Positions 1 through 13,440 of a DNA stretch of 64,000 nt are shown here, piece after piece (the first letter of the stretch is position 1; each line of letters starts with the position of its first letter). Both the position numbers and the translations under genes were made by a program. Under the pieces are notes generated by a model. It saw nothing but the letters and a program-made list of their open reading frames with translations. It ran no database searches and was not told the origin of the DNA. Source of the stretch: Crotophaga sulcirostris (Eukaryota > Chordata > Aves > Cuculiformes > Crotophagidae); the NCBI GenBank assembly GCA_013397455.1, contig VYZB01000277.1:601295-665294 (forward strand), given 5' to 3'.

Positions 1-3000
1 CTAAGGATACTACAATAAATTGGAAGGAACTATTTCCACATCTCTCATGTATATTGTATATAATGAGTCTCTGGGATGTCTCCATGCTGCTGATAAGCAA
101 CCTGCAGCAAAGTAGATACAGCTTGTTTTATCTTGATTTCAGGCTGCAGCACTTGACTTCTGGGACTTGGAAACCTAGCAGCAAACCAAGTAACGCCCTT
201 CACAATCACTGACTTTTCTGGGCTTCATCTCCAGCCCAAAGGCTGATGGTCCCAAACTGTTTTGCTGCAGAACTTTGCAAGGGCACTTGTCACTGGTGGT
301 GAAAGCTGTTATGTAGTTGAATCAGTTCCTTGGACTTCAAGCTGAAAACAAAGTCCAACTTTAGCGCTCCTGCGTTGCTGCAGGTTCTGCCCTGAAATGA
401 TTTCAGAGTAAGTGAATTCAGACCATTTCCCTAGCGTGACTGCAGGTGACCTTTTTCCTCTCATTTTCTCCGTGTCTCTTCTAAAACCTCCCATTATGCT
501 ACTGTGGCCACTGTGGTGGTTTCTACCTTCGTGCTGAGGACTCCCTTGGTGGGATTGGGTTTGGTGCACTGAATGTCAGGATTAAGACTGTAAAAATTAG
601 GTTGAGTCAGTTCAATTGACCGAGCCTTATCCAAGCAGTACAAGTCCAATTGCTGTAATAGGCTTCATTCCAAACAGAGCAGGGAGGAATGAGAGGTTTA
701 ATAACAGGGTTCACTAAAATGTACATTACTACTGTATTACTTACATGACCCAGTTCTGCTATTGTGAGCCTTATAAAAGATAAAATAGGCCATCAGATGA
801 AGATAAATCAATGGAAGTAAAATTGAATGTGTTCATAATCATTTTAAGATTTTTATACAGGCAGAAGATTAATTAAATAGACAAAAGTAATTTTCAAAAG
901 AGCCTTTTTAGTACAAAGTCTCAGATAAAAGGGTAAATGGAGAAATATATTGTGAAGCTTGTTAAGTGTGGCCTAAAAGGACTTTTTAAAAGTTGTTTAC
1001 ATGAGCAGCAGGACAATTTCAAAAGGTCAAGATATTGCTGGAACGTGTGTGCTTGGCTTGGCTTGCAGTTTGGTCCCAAATTGCATCGCTTCTCTGTGCT
1101 CCTACTGGGGTGGCCAGGAAAGTTGCTTATCCGGGGCTGCTCCAAGGCTTGTTTGCATGGTGTCCTAGCAGTGCTGTGTTGATTAAAAGTGCAAATTTAT
1201 CTTGACAGGGAGAATACTATGGGACAAACATCGGTTCAGTGGTGATTCTTGCTGATGCACCATGTGCATTGTGCTCCTCGTATGGATGCATCTCCTGTGT
1301 GTGAGCATGGCAGGAGAGCAGTAGGTGATTGCTGGCCCACCAACACGTGTCCATGAGGGGGGTGGTTCAGGAGGGTTTGTATTGTGCAGGAGATTTTCAC
1401 CTCAAAGTTCCTGATGTTTTGGCCCGAATGAAAACCCTGGCAGAGGCTTTTAAAGCAGCAGGTGCTGAATTCCATATGCGAAAGCCCAAGGTTTGGTACT
1501 GTCAGGGCAGGCAGAGGCACTGATGGGTGCCTGAGCAGCTCTGGGCCAGGGACACATCTCCAGTAGTTACAGATACCCACACTGTCAAGATGAGACTGTA
1601 CCATTTGGTGTGGTTTCTTATGAATTGCACTAAACTCTTTATTACGCCACTGAGTAAAGAGGTGGCATGAATATATTTCACTCCTTCCTTTATAAATCCC
1701 TTTGCTTATATAAAGTTAATGATTCTGTGCAGTCAGAAGCAAAACTTTGCTGATTCCCCCCATGGATTGCAGCAGTGGTCACACGTGAGTGCTGCGCAGC
1801 GAGGTTTGACGAGCAGTGATGGTGTAAAAGAACAGTGCGCTGCGGTGACACTGATTTCTGTTTTATGCTACCAGCCTTTCCCTCTGTTTGCTCCTCTCTT
1901 TCTGCCTCCACTCTACCCACGCACGTCATTTCACAAAAAGATTCTCATGGATAAAAGACTTCTATTGAAGTCAGTGTGGTTTTGCAGATAAATCTTAAGG
2001 CAAAGTCTTGCCTTCAGACTCTATATTGCAATAACAAAGCAAAGCATTGGGAGCAGTGGTAACTACATGATGATTCATAACAATAGAACATCATTATCTC
2101 AATGTGCTGTAAATAATGCCTCTGTATCCTAGCTCTTTCTCAGCTTCAAGATGTTCTTTGAATTTGAAGTCCTGATCAGTTAGCACAGGTTGCAGTTTTT
2201 CTGGCAACCAGAAACCCCCACACCTAAACTCTTGTACCGTGTGTCAGTGCGTGGTGATTGCTTTAATTTCTGCCTTCCTAGCCCATTTGTCTGCAAACGC
2301 CAATTTTTGGTAGTATTTTCCTGAGGTTTACATATTTGTCATGCAGATGTAATTGAGCTGTATGCTTTAGGTAGAGATGCCACTGGCACTTAAACTTCAT
2401 GGACACGTCTACAATGTTCAGCTGCTTCAGAGCCAACTAAGATTGCCTGGCTGCTACAGATCAGAGTTTCATTTTTCTGTCACTAATTTTTTTTTTAAAA
2501 AGAAAAACAAAACAACTTTGCAAGTACAGATAAATGGATCTTTTAAAATGGTGCTTCTTTCAGGAGGGAGGCAAGAAAGGTGAATAGCATTAGGCAATTG
2601 CTTTAGAAGTGTTCAGTTAAAATTTAGATTAATTCACCTTGGCCATGATTGGATCACTTTGCTTTTTGCTTTCTGTATGCATTTGGGCAGTCACCTTATA
2701 CTGCTGAAATTCAAAGCCAGGCTGCATTTGTCACAGTGTGAAATCAACTGCATAGGCCATAGAAGAAGACAGAAAGCATAAGTAATTGAATTTTAGATGT
2801 TTCACAAAATCAAACCGAAAGGGGGAAATGTTTCTTTTTTTTGACACTAAGGCCCCCCTTTTGCCGTAAACGCTCAGGAGGTCAGTGGGCACCTGTGCAG
2901 GAACACACTGTGGGAGCTGATGTAACAGCACATTTGATGGTGACTCTAGGAGTGGAGGATGCTAAAAATCCAGCAACATCCACGTTCAAGAGGTGGTTGT

Positions 3001-6000
3001 CTGCACTCCATAGGTTTCCTGAAGGCCCAGACCTGTAGCCTTTGGTTGGTTGTCTCGATTGCCTCTTTGAAGACTGCTCATATTGTGGTACAGAGTGGAA
3101 AATCTCATTTCCAGGGAATGGGGGGAGAGTGTTCTCTGCATAGCACCACTAACAAGAATATGATACATTCAGCTATGCATGTTATATGTATGTGTGTAAA
3201 CAAGGTTGAAGTAATAATGACTTTGCAGAAATAATAAGCAAAACACCCTTCACCCCAAGCAGCTAAATTTACAGTGCCTGCTGTTGTTGGTAGACATTAA
3301 GCTGTTTGTGCCTGGTTAGCATTTACATAATATGGAATCTTACTGTTTTCTACATCTCTGTGACTTTTTCTAATAAAAGAATTCTGGCATTGTGCTGGCT
3401 ATGATGAAAGATGTCAAACTGTTCATAGTGTCGAAACAAAAGGCTCCTTACACGGCTTTGTGTTTTCATTATATACGTATTATTACAGCCCAACTTCAGC
3501 TGCAGCAATGTGGTACTTTGCAAAAACAGTGTCTTTCACTATTTAGAAACTGTAGCCTGGAATCCAGTCAGAAGTACTCTTGAAAAATAGTTCCAGTGTT
3601 TGGGAACTGGTTTTGGTGGCAGTCCTTTTCCCCTTCCCCACAGATATGGGCAAGGAAGTGAAGTGCAGTAAATAGTATTTTTTTTTCCAGGGCTTATTGA
3701 AAAGTTGGTTCAGGCAGAATGAAAATGTATATTTATAGGCAAAAGGTGTTGTAAGGGAAAGTGCTGCTCTGTCACCTGCTGTTGCAGTCACTCAAGTTTA
3801 ATTTGATCTTTTTTAATATCGTGCCCAGGTGTGTCTGTCACACAATGAAGTGGTTAGCATAAATCTGCCATGTGCATTGGTATTTCATTTTTATTAGCTT
3901 TTATTTAACTTGGTGAAAGGTAATCTATTTTTATTAATTGAATCTCTCTCCCTCTTCCCTCTGTCAGGGGCAAAGCTTCTCTTGGAGATCATATTTGAGG
4001 GGGGGAAAAACCCACCCAAACCAAAACACTGGTATAACTGAAAGCCAGGAGCTTTCTGTGTCTTCTACCTTCTTCCTTGCCGCTGCCTGCAGGAGCTGCT
4101 TTAATTAAAACTTCCTGCCTGGGTGACTGCTCCTCCTGTAATCTTGTTTGTGCTCCCTTTTTCTCTAGGTAACAGAACAGGTAAATCCTGACCTTCTCTG
4201 TGTTGAGTCTTTCAAAACATTGACGTAGCTTCGAGTGAGTTTTGAGATGACTCTAAAGAGCCACCAGCTGGAAGGACGCTCCAGCCGTTCCCCATGGGCT
4301 GTGGAGCCAAGCAAGTGCCCAGCGGTTTGGATGGAGGGGCCTCTGGCTGAGCCTGTTGTGCCTGGGCAATTTCCCTGAGCCTTGCTGAATAACCCAAACA
4401 GGAACTGATGCCTGTTCAAAATAGCTGGTGATAAATTTGAGAAGAATTTGTAGTACTGGGCTGCATTCACAGCGACCTGGCTTTTGGGTGATAATCTTCA
4501 AGTTTGCCCATTGCCTGCGCTAAAGCCATTATGAACCATTCAGGAGTGACTGCTACGCCTGATTGATTTTTTTATTTTTTTTTTTAGGCTAGCTGAGACT
4601 TCTGAAAGGGAGTGAGGAAGATTTGAATTCCAACAATGCCTTATTGCCTTGTGCAGAGGGAAGTAAATATTGATACAGAATGCTTATTTACTGAGCAGGA
4701 GTAGTGTCAGCTAAATTAAGGTGTATACTTTACTTTGCTCTTCGTTTTGCAGAAGAAATAGAAGAAATTGATAAAGTTCAGAGTGATGTATGAGACATTT
4801 CAGCCCTTCTTGGAGGTTCTTCCCCCTCCCTCTTCTCCCTTGCTAGGCATGACTGGGCAGTGATATGAAATGGATCTCCCTAATGGCCAAATGCCCAGCA
4901 GTCTGGCAGGGGAGGGAGAGTCTTCTTCAGCAGGGTTGGGTTGATTCTGTCTGTAATGTGGGGTGTGGATGTGATAATCCTCCAGCCCTCCTTTACCTGC
5001 AGGGGCTTGGGTGGCATCACCTCTTCAATGGGCTTCATAAGGGGAAAAAAGTGGTAAGGATCTATGAGCATCAGTAATGCCTGCAGTTAGCAACGGCCAC
5101 TGGCCTGTCTGAAATACCCCCTTGCTCTGGATTAGATGCAGACGTGACCTCTTCCCCAAGTCGGTGTCACAGGGGGAAAAATGGGGCCAAGCCCTGCATC
5201 CTCCTGCTTACTGTGATGCCCTCCCTGCCTGCTGGCTGTGCCAGAGTGGCAAAGCTCGCCCTCGTTTCTGGGGAGCGCTGTAACATCAGCAGCGGGCGCT
5301 GCTCGCAGCCTGAAAAACAGACAGCACAGAAGAAAAAAAATAAAGGCAGGGAATTAGTGTAACTTTTCTACTACCCTGCTAGTAATTGCTGCTGGATCAA
5401 TGCCTTGTATTAGCAGGACTCTGCTACGAGGGGAGTTTCAGCAGCATTGCGGTGCAGGCGCTTCCGCTGGGAATTAGCACAGTCATAAATGTAGGAGAGC
5501 TTAAAAAAGGAGTAGCAAGGGAAAAGTGTTGTATATCTGTTAATTATAAACCATAGATTGTACTCGCTGAACCAGTGTCGGGAATGAACAGCTTATATTG
5601 TCCTATTTCCAGCAGCACTTTCAGACTATGAAAACTGATTTTATTTTAAAAGGCTATTTTATTTTCAGCATTACTTCACTCAGCTTGATCAGGGAAGCGA
5701 GACTCAAGAGGTTCACCTTCAAGTAATCATGTATAAAACAATGCTTCTGACTCAGTGCTGGTAGTAGTAATAGTGGTGTGTTTATGATGATAGCCAGTAA
5801 TTAAGATCAGGGCTTCATTGTGCTGAGCACAGTGAAAACACATGCAAACAGACTTGATAACCTCAAATTGCGTACATTGTTAAAGAGCTGAATAGAGCAA
5901 TTGGCCATTTAAAAAAAGACTTTCAGGGGTTGCTCAGACTTTGACTTTCTCCATGTAACAACAAGAATATAAATAAGAAGAATTCAATACTCACAGAACG

Positions 6001-8340
6001 GGGGTTGGGAGGAACATCAGGGAAGGGGATACTTGCACTAAAAAGGTTTTAATTATATTAAAAATAACACACCACTCTCCCCCCTAAAAAGAAATTCTGC
6101 CTACAGTCAGAATTTCAAAGAGACTTCTTTTTCCAACAACCCAGCCTCCAAAATTGGGCTGGCAATTAATTGTATCTGTACATTTTGAGGCTTAAAGCCT
6201 GATATTAAGCATCTGCTCCATTACTGTTTAGCTACCAAAACAGCTACATTGTAGTGCTGAACACTTTATTAGTGTTTGTTCAGAGTACGTGCAGAGGAGG
6301 TTAGATAGCTTAGAAATTTTAAATGCTAATTTGTCATCACAGATTGTTTATCTACTTTTTCAATTCATGTTATAAGAGCATTTTATATAGGCATAAAAGA
6401 GAGATGTTTATCACACATGCTCCTTCTTGGCCATAGCCCATAATCACTCTAGTAGAGTTGAATATCAAGAGCTGGATAAATAGCAAATTGAGATATTGAC
6501 AGAATTCTGTACCACTTTTTTTTTTTTCAGTTACATCTTTGACATGGCTTTAAATAGTAGAGGCTTTCAAAATTTCCTAAAAATAATTTTCTACTAAATT
6601 GTACAACTACGCTAAGATGAGTAGTTTTCTGGAAAATTGAAATTACTTACATGCTTATTTCGGTGACTAACTGCAAAATTATCAAATGATGTGTTTTAAT
6701 CCAATTACTTTCTTACTAGAGTGAAACTTTCCTCACGCTTCGCGTGTGTACAGCCAGGGCTTTGGTTTCTGGCCTGACTTTTTTGTTATGAGCTCAACAG
6801 CATTTTAAAGGCTTGTCAAGTTATCCGTTAATACTTTTTTGAGGTCTCACGGAGAGCCCTAGGAGCAAGCACAGTCTGATGGACTTAATATTGCAGTAAA
6901 TGAAATTATTAGCAATATGAAAGTGTTAGAAAGTTATTCTAATACTCTTAACTTTTATGGCGTATGTGTGAAAATACTTAGGAGGAATGTGTGACCAGAG
7001 ACAGAAAATCCATAGCAAGTGGCAAGATTTCTTATCTTTAAATAAAGTTTAAGAGTAGAGGAAAATAAGAGTGAAACACTGCTTTTTACAGCCTTGTTTA
7101 AGAGATGTGCAGCTGTACAGGGTGTATGAACATTAAAAATTGTAGGATCTTCTGTAAGGGCTTCTGGTTGTACATCTGCGTGATCAAAAACCCTTTCCAG
7201 AAATGTAGAGTCTAATTATGTCACATTACTTTTTAAATAGCTCAGTGTATGAACATGCTATGCCCCTATTTTCAGTTAAGGATTCACAGTTGTAAGGCTT
7301 TTTTTTCAGTCGCCTGTAACTTCAGCAAGTAAAAATAAATCAGTCACATTGGGATTTTGCCTGGTGCACGCCTGCCCATAGTTTTTGGAAGGTGTTAGAC
7401 TGGTTGTCCCATTGTACTCAACAATGTGCTGTGGTGAAAAGCCATCCCGGTTTTTCAAGTTTGTGTCTGTCTTAATTTGCAGCTTTAAGGTCTTACATGA
7501 TGCTGCTTTGGCACAGGCGTTTGACACAAGGTTGGAGAAGGCAAAGGATGTTCTGTTTCTTATAAAAGTTGCCACCAGATTTTCTGAGTCTTTGAAAAAA
7601 AAGTTGCGTGAGCACATTCAGTAGAGATGGGTGAAACAGTGGATTCACCACCAGACAGGACGGGTCTTGCCCTGCTTGGATTTTGCTGTCACTTCTTTGG
7701 TGCCAACACAAGTGCTTGTATTGAAAAGTAACCCTGCAAAAAGCCCAACCCCAGACCATGGTGGGTTTGAACTGAGTCCCTAGTGCTCACAGATGGAAGG
7801 GGAAGGAATGATGGACTAGAGGAGAGAGAGAAAGGAGATGGAGCCTGGCCCTTCCAGTAAAAGGCAAAATTTAGTTAAGAACCAAGAGAGCTCACCCTTC
7901 CTGCTCTCTGCTACACAGAGGGGACACCATCTTCTCACTGTCTTTTGGGAGAGCCCCTTGAGGGCAGTCATAGACTTTATAAATATCAAAATGTAATGGG
8001 TGCTATATAAAAAGATTCCTTAGCACAAATACAAATACGTGTCTGCTCCAGAGATTTCTATATGTGCCCTTTACGTTATGAGCTTGAGATATCTGAAAGA
8101 ATTATAATGAAGAAGAGCTAATTATAAAACAGGTAATAAAATAGCTTATTCAGGTGATGCTGTTTTATTACCATCTCATTATGATTAAATAATTCCTATT
8201 AAGTTCTGGATCAAAGAGAAATTTCTCACAGGAGAGTTTACAGAGTAGTTTAATGGAGTCTATTTATTGTCTAATCCCAGGGTGAGTATTGGCTTTTATA
8301 CTGTCATATTAACTTATTGTGACAATTCTATGCAGGCTCC
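1..8340. other. Non-genic unique sequence
   Basis: I see no recognisable gene or dated repeat here. Open frames are short (103 codons at most) and occur on both strands without a protein family signature. Local features are a T-rich tract at 4567-4585, a 12-T run followed by CAG at 6516-6527, an A/C-biased tract at 3999-4028, and a CpG-rich 16-base palindrome at 5288-5303 (7-bp arms, 2-base loop). Around 7950-8030 there is a weak resemblance to old SINE tails, too degraded to call. Confidence 0.6.
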
Positions 8341-8371
8341 TCTGTGAACACCGGAGAGTAGAAAGGTGGGA

Positions 8372-8400
8372 TTTTTTCTTTCTTTTCTTTCTTTCTTTTA
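8372..8400 (+). repeat. Pyrimidine microsatellite, TTTC-type
   Basis: This is an almost pure T/C tract built from TTTC units with variable T-run lengths, ending in TTTTAG. It is simple sequence that is probably length-variable. The following TAG makes it resemble a splice acceptor, but I see no convincing exon after it. Confidence 0.75.
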
Positions 8401-8689
8401 GTTTTAACATTACTGTCCAACAGACCACAGAATGATTACTTTGCTGGAATGTATTGATCCTGAGTTTTTCTGGTTTTAAACCAGCCAAGCTGGCATGAGT
8501 CTGTTCTAAGACTTAGATTAAGAAAAAGGTTTGAGTGGCTTTTATGTTTATGCTGATATTTGGAAGGATAGAACCACAAGTTGTGCCCATAAAGGACATG
8601 GGGAACATTGGACTTGCAAAACAAATAAAATCCCTGCAGAACTGTGCAACCATTTACTTCATATGCATGATGAGCTCTTGGCACTTTCT

Positions 8690-8753
8690 TTTTTGTTTGG
8701 AAGGTTGGTGAGATTTTTTGTTGGGTTTTGAGTGTGGGTTGTTGTTGGGGGGT
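8690..8753 (+). repeat. GT-rich low-complexity tract
   Basis: The plus strand is almost entirely G and T, with irregular runs such as GTTGTTGTTGGGGGG. Similar tracts occur at 12871-12946 and, as A/C-biased sequence, at 3999-4028 and 57831-57876. No unit repeats exactly, so this is low-complexity sequence and not a tandem array. Confidence 0.6.
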
Positions 8754-10703
8754 TCAGCTTGTGAAACCTTTGAGGCTGAAATTTCACGATTATGCTGGTT
8801 TTGATATGTTTAGGCAGCGTGGCTGTCTCTGGCAATCTGGAGTTGCCGCAGCCTGGCAAGGCTGGACACAAGATGGGGTGGTGATGGCTCCTGAGAAAAT
8901 GCCATGAACAAAAGTAACAAGTTAGAATCTTGAAAAGCTAAATCAGTGTGAAGGCATGATGCAGATTAAGCAGCAATAGGAGTGTTCCCAGGTACATTTG
9001 CACCCTGCCGTGCCGTGTGCCAGGGATCTGTTCCCTCCACCAGGGCCGTTAGCTATCTGACAACTCAATGACTTGAGGTGAAGAATGTCCCATGCAGTGC
9101 CACTGCCAGTGTCATCCTGGAGTGACACCGCTCTGCTCTCCCTGTGTTTCACCCCCTCGCAATCAAGTCAGTCGAGTGTATTCCTGGGATTCAGGGATGT
9201 TTCAGCTCACCTTCACGGTCAGGGAGCAGCAAGCTGACCTTCAGGATTCCCTTGGGATAAATGGGGCTTTAACTCTCCAGTTCCTGGAACCGTATGAGTG
9301 TGAGAAAATGGCCTTTTCCATATTCAATGTATTAATTTTTGGAATAAATTTCTGAAGTTCTTAGCGTTAGAAAAAAAGCAGCCTGAAAATGAGTGGTATA
9401 GATACTTGTGAGATAAAAGGCAGTTTAAAAAGTACCCAAGAGTTATGGGTGTGTTGTGTCTCATTTTAAGTCACTGCACTGCTTTTGAGGGGAGCTGGCT
9501 CGTGGTGTTTGAACACTTTCGGCTGAAACACTGGGCCTGGAACCAATAGCATGTGATGGATATGAACCATCTTCAAATGAAGAAGAGCTATTGAAGCACT
9601 TGGCACAAACATTTCACAGTCATCTTGATTATTGGAAATGTTTGCACGCATTTTTAATGCAGAATTTCAAATGTATGTGCAATTTGGTCTGTTCAGTTCA
9701 TAAGCTGAGAAACAAATATGTTTTAATGGGAATAACTTTTAATGCATTTGCTGTGTAAATTCATTTGTTCAGGAAAAGGTCTTGCGTTGCTGTTTATACT
9801 CCTCATTTCTAAAGATTTGATTTCCCTTATTCCAAGGAGGAAAGGATTTATTCACTCATTCCTTTTCATTTTTTTAATTGAGGATCAAAGCACGGAGATT
9901 GTTTAACTGTGTGTGTGTGCTGTTGTGGGGCGATACTTGCTAGGAGCATCCTTTGGCAAGTGTTCTGCATTTAACAAAAGGTTTGGAGCATGATGATTAT
10001 TTAATTGTCATATTTTGGATGAAACTTTGCTTCCTTCAAGAATTCTGATTGTTTCTCACCTGGAGCGAGAGTGTTAGCCCCCAATCCTTGTGTGAGAAGG
10101 AAGCCTTTCTTTTTGAATGCTTTACAAGGGAGATTCATGGTGCCACAGGTTCTGCTCTGAGTACCCAAAGCTGGAAGTGGTTTGGTCAATGCTGAGAGCC
10201 CCAAAATAATAAGTGTCTTTGCAAATCCATCTCTTCACCTTCCTTTGTTGTAGTTTCAGAACCATAAAAATATGACTGCACTTCTTTACCTCCGAGGGTG
10301 TTCAGGGTATAAATGGTCTGTAAATACTGCAGGCTGGTACTGTGAGATGGGAGCGAGCACTAGAGTGGCCAGTGGGAGTGGGACACACAGCACTGTGCAG
10401 GAGGGAGCCTGGAGAGAGCTGAACCTCAAGCTGTTGGGAGAGAGGATGAGGATGAAGCTCCTGGCAGCTGAGATGAGCAGAACCAAAGAGCCCCCCGTGA
10501 CTTGGCAAGGGTTGAGGTTAATACTTGCTGAATAGAGCTGGAAATTGGACGTGGTAACTTACTTCCCCTAGCATCACTCAGGGAAGCATGATTTTTTTAA
10601 AGGAGGATTTAGATAAAATTGCTTATTAGTAAAGTGAGGATTATCCAGGATTTTAAAGTTTGTTCTTATCTATAGTGTTGTTCAAGTGTGCAAACTTGAG
10701 GAT
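8754..10703. other. Non-genic unique sequence
   Basis: I see nothing here beyond short open frames (87 codons at most) and ordinary AT-rich sequence. There is no recognised repeat family. Confidence 0.5.
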
Positions 10704-10806
10704 GTTTCAGTCCTCCATCATGCATCTTCAGCTGTAAAAAGACACAGACAGTCTTACTGGACTGAAACCTGTCTGTAGCTTGAGGGCTTTTACAGCTGTG
10801 GAAGAT
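10704..10806. repeat. Cluster of crossed inverted repeats (hairpin-forming)
   Basis: Three perfect inverted pairs lie within about 100 bases. Pair A is GTTTCAGTCC at 10704-10713 with its complement at 10759-10768. Pair B is AGCTGTAAAA at 10730-10739 with TTTTACAGCT at 10788-10797. Pair C is ACAGACAG at 10744-10751 with CTGTCTGT at 10769-10776. B encloses C, and the outer ATCTTC (10724-10729) pairs with GAAGAT (10801-10806), giving an imperfect hairpin of about 83 bases. Pair A crosses B and C, so the whole set can form either the hairpin or an alternative fold. It could be an ancient palindromic transposon remnant, a structured RNA, or a conserved non-coding element. The pairs are read directly; any role is inference. 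Confidence 0.6.
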
Positions 10807-12870
10807 TCATGGTAGAACAGGAGGAGAAAGGGCTACAGACTTTGCAGAGAAGAGAGTGAAATTATAAGCGAGAACATCTTTCGTATTATTCTTTGATTCT
10901 TTTTTTTCTTTCTTCTTTTGGCTTCAAATGGATTATTGCAATTTTACAGTGCATGAGTGAAATAGGCCTTTTTATAATTTGAACATTTTCTTCTCTCTTG
11001 AAGTGTCTTTCGCTTAAACAATCACATCCTGACAACTTCTCCCCACACCCGCTTTGCCATCATCAGTCACTGTGTGTGCTTGACATCAAAAAGACCTCAT
11101 GTCTGTGTAAGCACTGAAAAGTGCTGCAGCTGTTTTGCCTTGCAGTTGCTTGGAGCTCTGCTCCATGATGAAATAAAGGCAGGGTGAAGTGGATGCGCCC
11201 TCATTCCCCTCCTGAGTGATTTTGGGGCTACTTGTTTGATATGACACTGCTTCAGAGGTGTGACTCCATCAGGGCAGAGTTTCCCATTCCCATCTGTAGA
11301 GATGTCAGACTTGGGCATGGCTAGAAATCATCCGTGATGGAGCCTTGAGTGGGATTCAATAAACAGTGCAGCAGTCTTTGCTGGTGAGTTTATGGGCCGA
11401 TGCAGCAGTGTGGTGTCCCATCAGGAAATTCAGCTGGTGATCACTTTCTGCCTGTAAAGTTGGCTGCATGAATAATTGATTTTCCACGTTGGCAACCAAA
11501 GCAAAATAATCTCTGTTTTGATCAACATGATTTTAAAAAAATTCTTTTTATCTCCCATCTCTTTTTCTCCTTATTTGAATTGAAGCCAACCTCAAACCAA
11601 ACAACTCTCACCCCCGGCCCTCAAAAGACAAGAAGTGTTTTATGTCATACACAATGTTCCACCTGACCCGATCCAGGATAGTTCATTTCAGATGCTTGTG
11701 AGAGAAGTGGTGAAGCCCCCAACTCAAGGAGCAGAGCAGTGGAAGGATGATGCACTTGATCAATCTCTTTGTCCTCACCTGCAAGCAGAGAGCTCAAAAT
11801 ATGAAAGCTGCCAGTTCTCCTGTAAGGTTGGAGCACAACTATCCCATGTTCTAGGAGGCTGTCACAATTTCTACAGCACTGAGGATTTGGGAGGAGAAGA
11901 GAGTGCTTGCAGCTTCTCCTGCTGCTGCTGTTCTGCTTAGATAAAATAATCAAATACTGACTGAAGAGGCTGTGGTGTCGGGTGTACCGGCTGCTGGCTG
12001 CGTTGGACACATCTCAGTGGGCTGAGCACCTCTTTCTTCTTGGAGCTGTTCTGCTCTACACTGAATACGGAAATAGGAGTTCAGCAATGTTTAAGGGTTA
12101 CATTTACCGTTTGCTCAAACGTTTTCAGAGAGTTGTACCAGTGATGCATTTGGGCTCACAGCCGCTGTCTGGCGGGAGCGTGCAGGAGTTAACAGTTCTC
12201 TCTGCAGTGATGTGATGCACAGAGCGATGTTATTTCAGCCTTGGCAGCAAAGCAATCTAGAAAGTTAGGAAAGGAAGTACTAGGAAAAGAGAAAACAGGG
12301 ATGTATATTTTTTAAGGCTGCAGCTTCCACTGCTACAGATACTGCTATCGCTACTCACTGGCTGTCTTTTGCCTAGAGGGAAGAGTGTTGTGTGACTGTC
12401 CTGTAACGCATCCTCCTCATGGAAAACCTCCCCCGCGCTCCCACCCTCTTACCTCCCTCTTTCTTTAAGAAGAACATAGTTGGTGGCAAAACCATTGCCA
12501 TTTTGTCTGTGTCACTAGTGCTTTTCCACACACATGTAATTTCTGTCTCCTTCTATTACATTATTGAGTAGGCATCTCACAGGGTGGGAAAAACTCCATT
12601 TTTCAAGGTAGAAAAATAGGGTGAGTTTCTTTCATATGGCACAACTCAAGCAAGTGACTATTACACTGCCACTGTCAGCTGTTTAGATTACTCTGCTCTA
12701 TACATGACACTTTGAAAATGACAATTTTTTAGAAGGATTATTTGAATTCTTTTTCTCTGCTTCCAGAAGACAGCATAAGCTTGAATTTTTGCTTTTTTTA
12801 AAACTCAGCACAGACTTTGATTTAAGTCCAGTCTGCTTCAGATAAAGACATGCACAAGCAAGTAGAGGCT
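10807..12870. other. Non-genic unique sequence
   Basis: There is no recognisable gene. Overlapping open frames at 11635-11940 (+, 101 codons) and 11645-12010 (-, 121 codons) occupy the same bases and match no family I know. Such mutual openness suggests locally low stop-codon density and not coding. Confidence 0.5.
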
Positions 12871-12946
12871 GTTGGTTTTTCTGTTTGGTTTTGGGGGGTG
12901 CTTTTTATTGTTGGGGTTTTTTGGTTGGCTGGTTTGGTGTTTTTTA
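12871..12946 (+). repeat. GT-rich low-complexity tract
   Basis: The plus strand alternates G-runs and T-runs (for example TTGGGGTTTTTTGG). Read on the minus strand it is an A/C tract of the same flavour as 57831-57876. It contains no fixed repeat unit. Confidence 0.6.
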
Positions 12947-13398
12947 AATTACAGTTTTATTTTGTGTTTCAACGTTATTGTATTGTTTCTAATTCCAGCT
13001 GGTAATGTTGTTGGGGTTTTTTTGTAGGAGAAGTTTGTATTTCATATTACACACAAGTGTGTTTGCACAGTGCTAATGTGATATTACTCTTTGGATTAGA
13101 AATATTATTTAGATTGTTATTCAAGGAAATGATAGGTAGTGAGAATGAACGTCCTCTTTCTGCTGGCTGAATTAGCACATCTCTAAAGAACATTACAGCA
13201 GGAATAAAAAGAAAAGTGCAGCATCCGAACAGGACATAAAATAGAATCAAAAGATGGAGAAGAAATGAACTAGTCTGCCGATGACAGAGTGACAAAACTT
13301 AGCCTCAACAATGGTGAGAAATCATTTTTTCAGTTCATGGACATCATCTAGGTTTGTAGAGGCATCTACGTGGAATTTAGGTTTGTTTTTTTAATTGT

Positions 13399-13424
13399 NN
13401 NNNNNNNNNNNNNNNNNNNNNNNN
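13399..13424. other. Assembly gap (26 N)
   Basis: This is a run of 26 undetermined bases. It is preceded by a T-rich stretch and followed directly by CTA repeats, so a microsatellite probably caused the break. The true length of missing sequence cannot be read from the run of N. Confidence 0.98.
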
Positions 13425-13440
13425 CTACTACTACTACTAT
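13425..13440 (+). repeat. CTA trinucleotide microsatellite
   Basis: Five CTA units plus one partial unit directly abut the assembly gap. The array may extend into the gap, so its real length is unknown. Confidence 0.85.

Noticed and set aside
7950..8030. Weak similarity to an ancient SINE tail (GGGTGCTATATAAA)
   Set aside because: Only one short motif matches and the body is not recognisable.
8372..8400. Pyrimidine tract as a splice acceptor
   Set aside because: No open segment with a good donor follows within a normal exon length that I could support.
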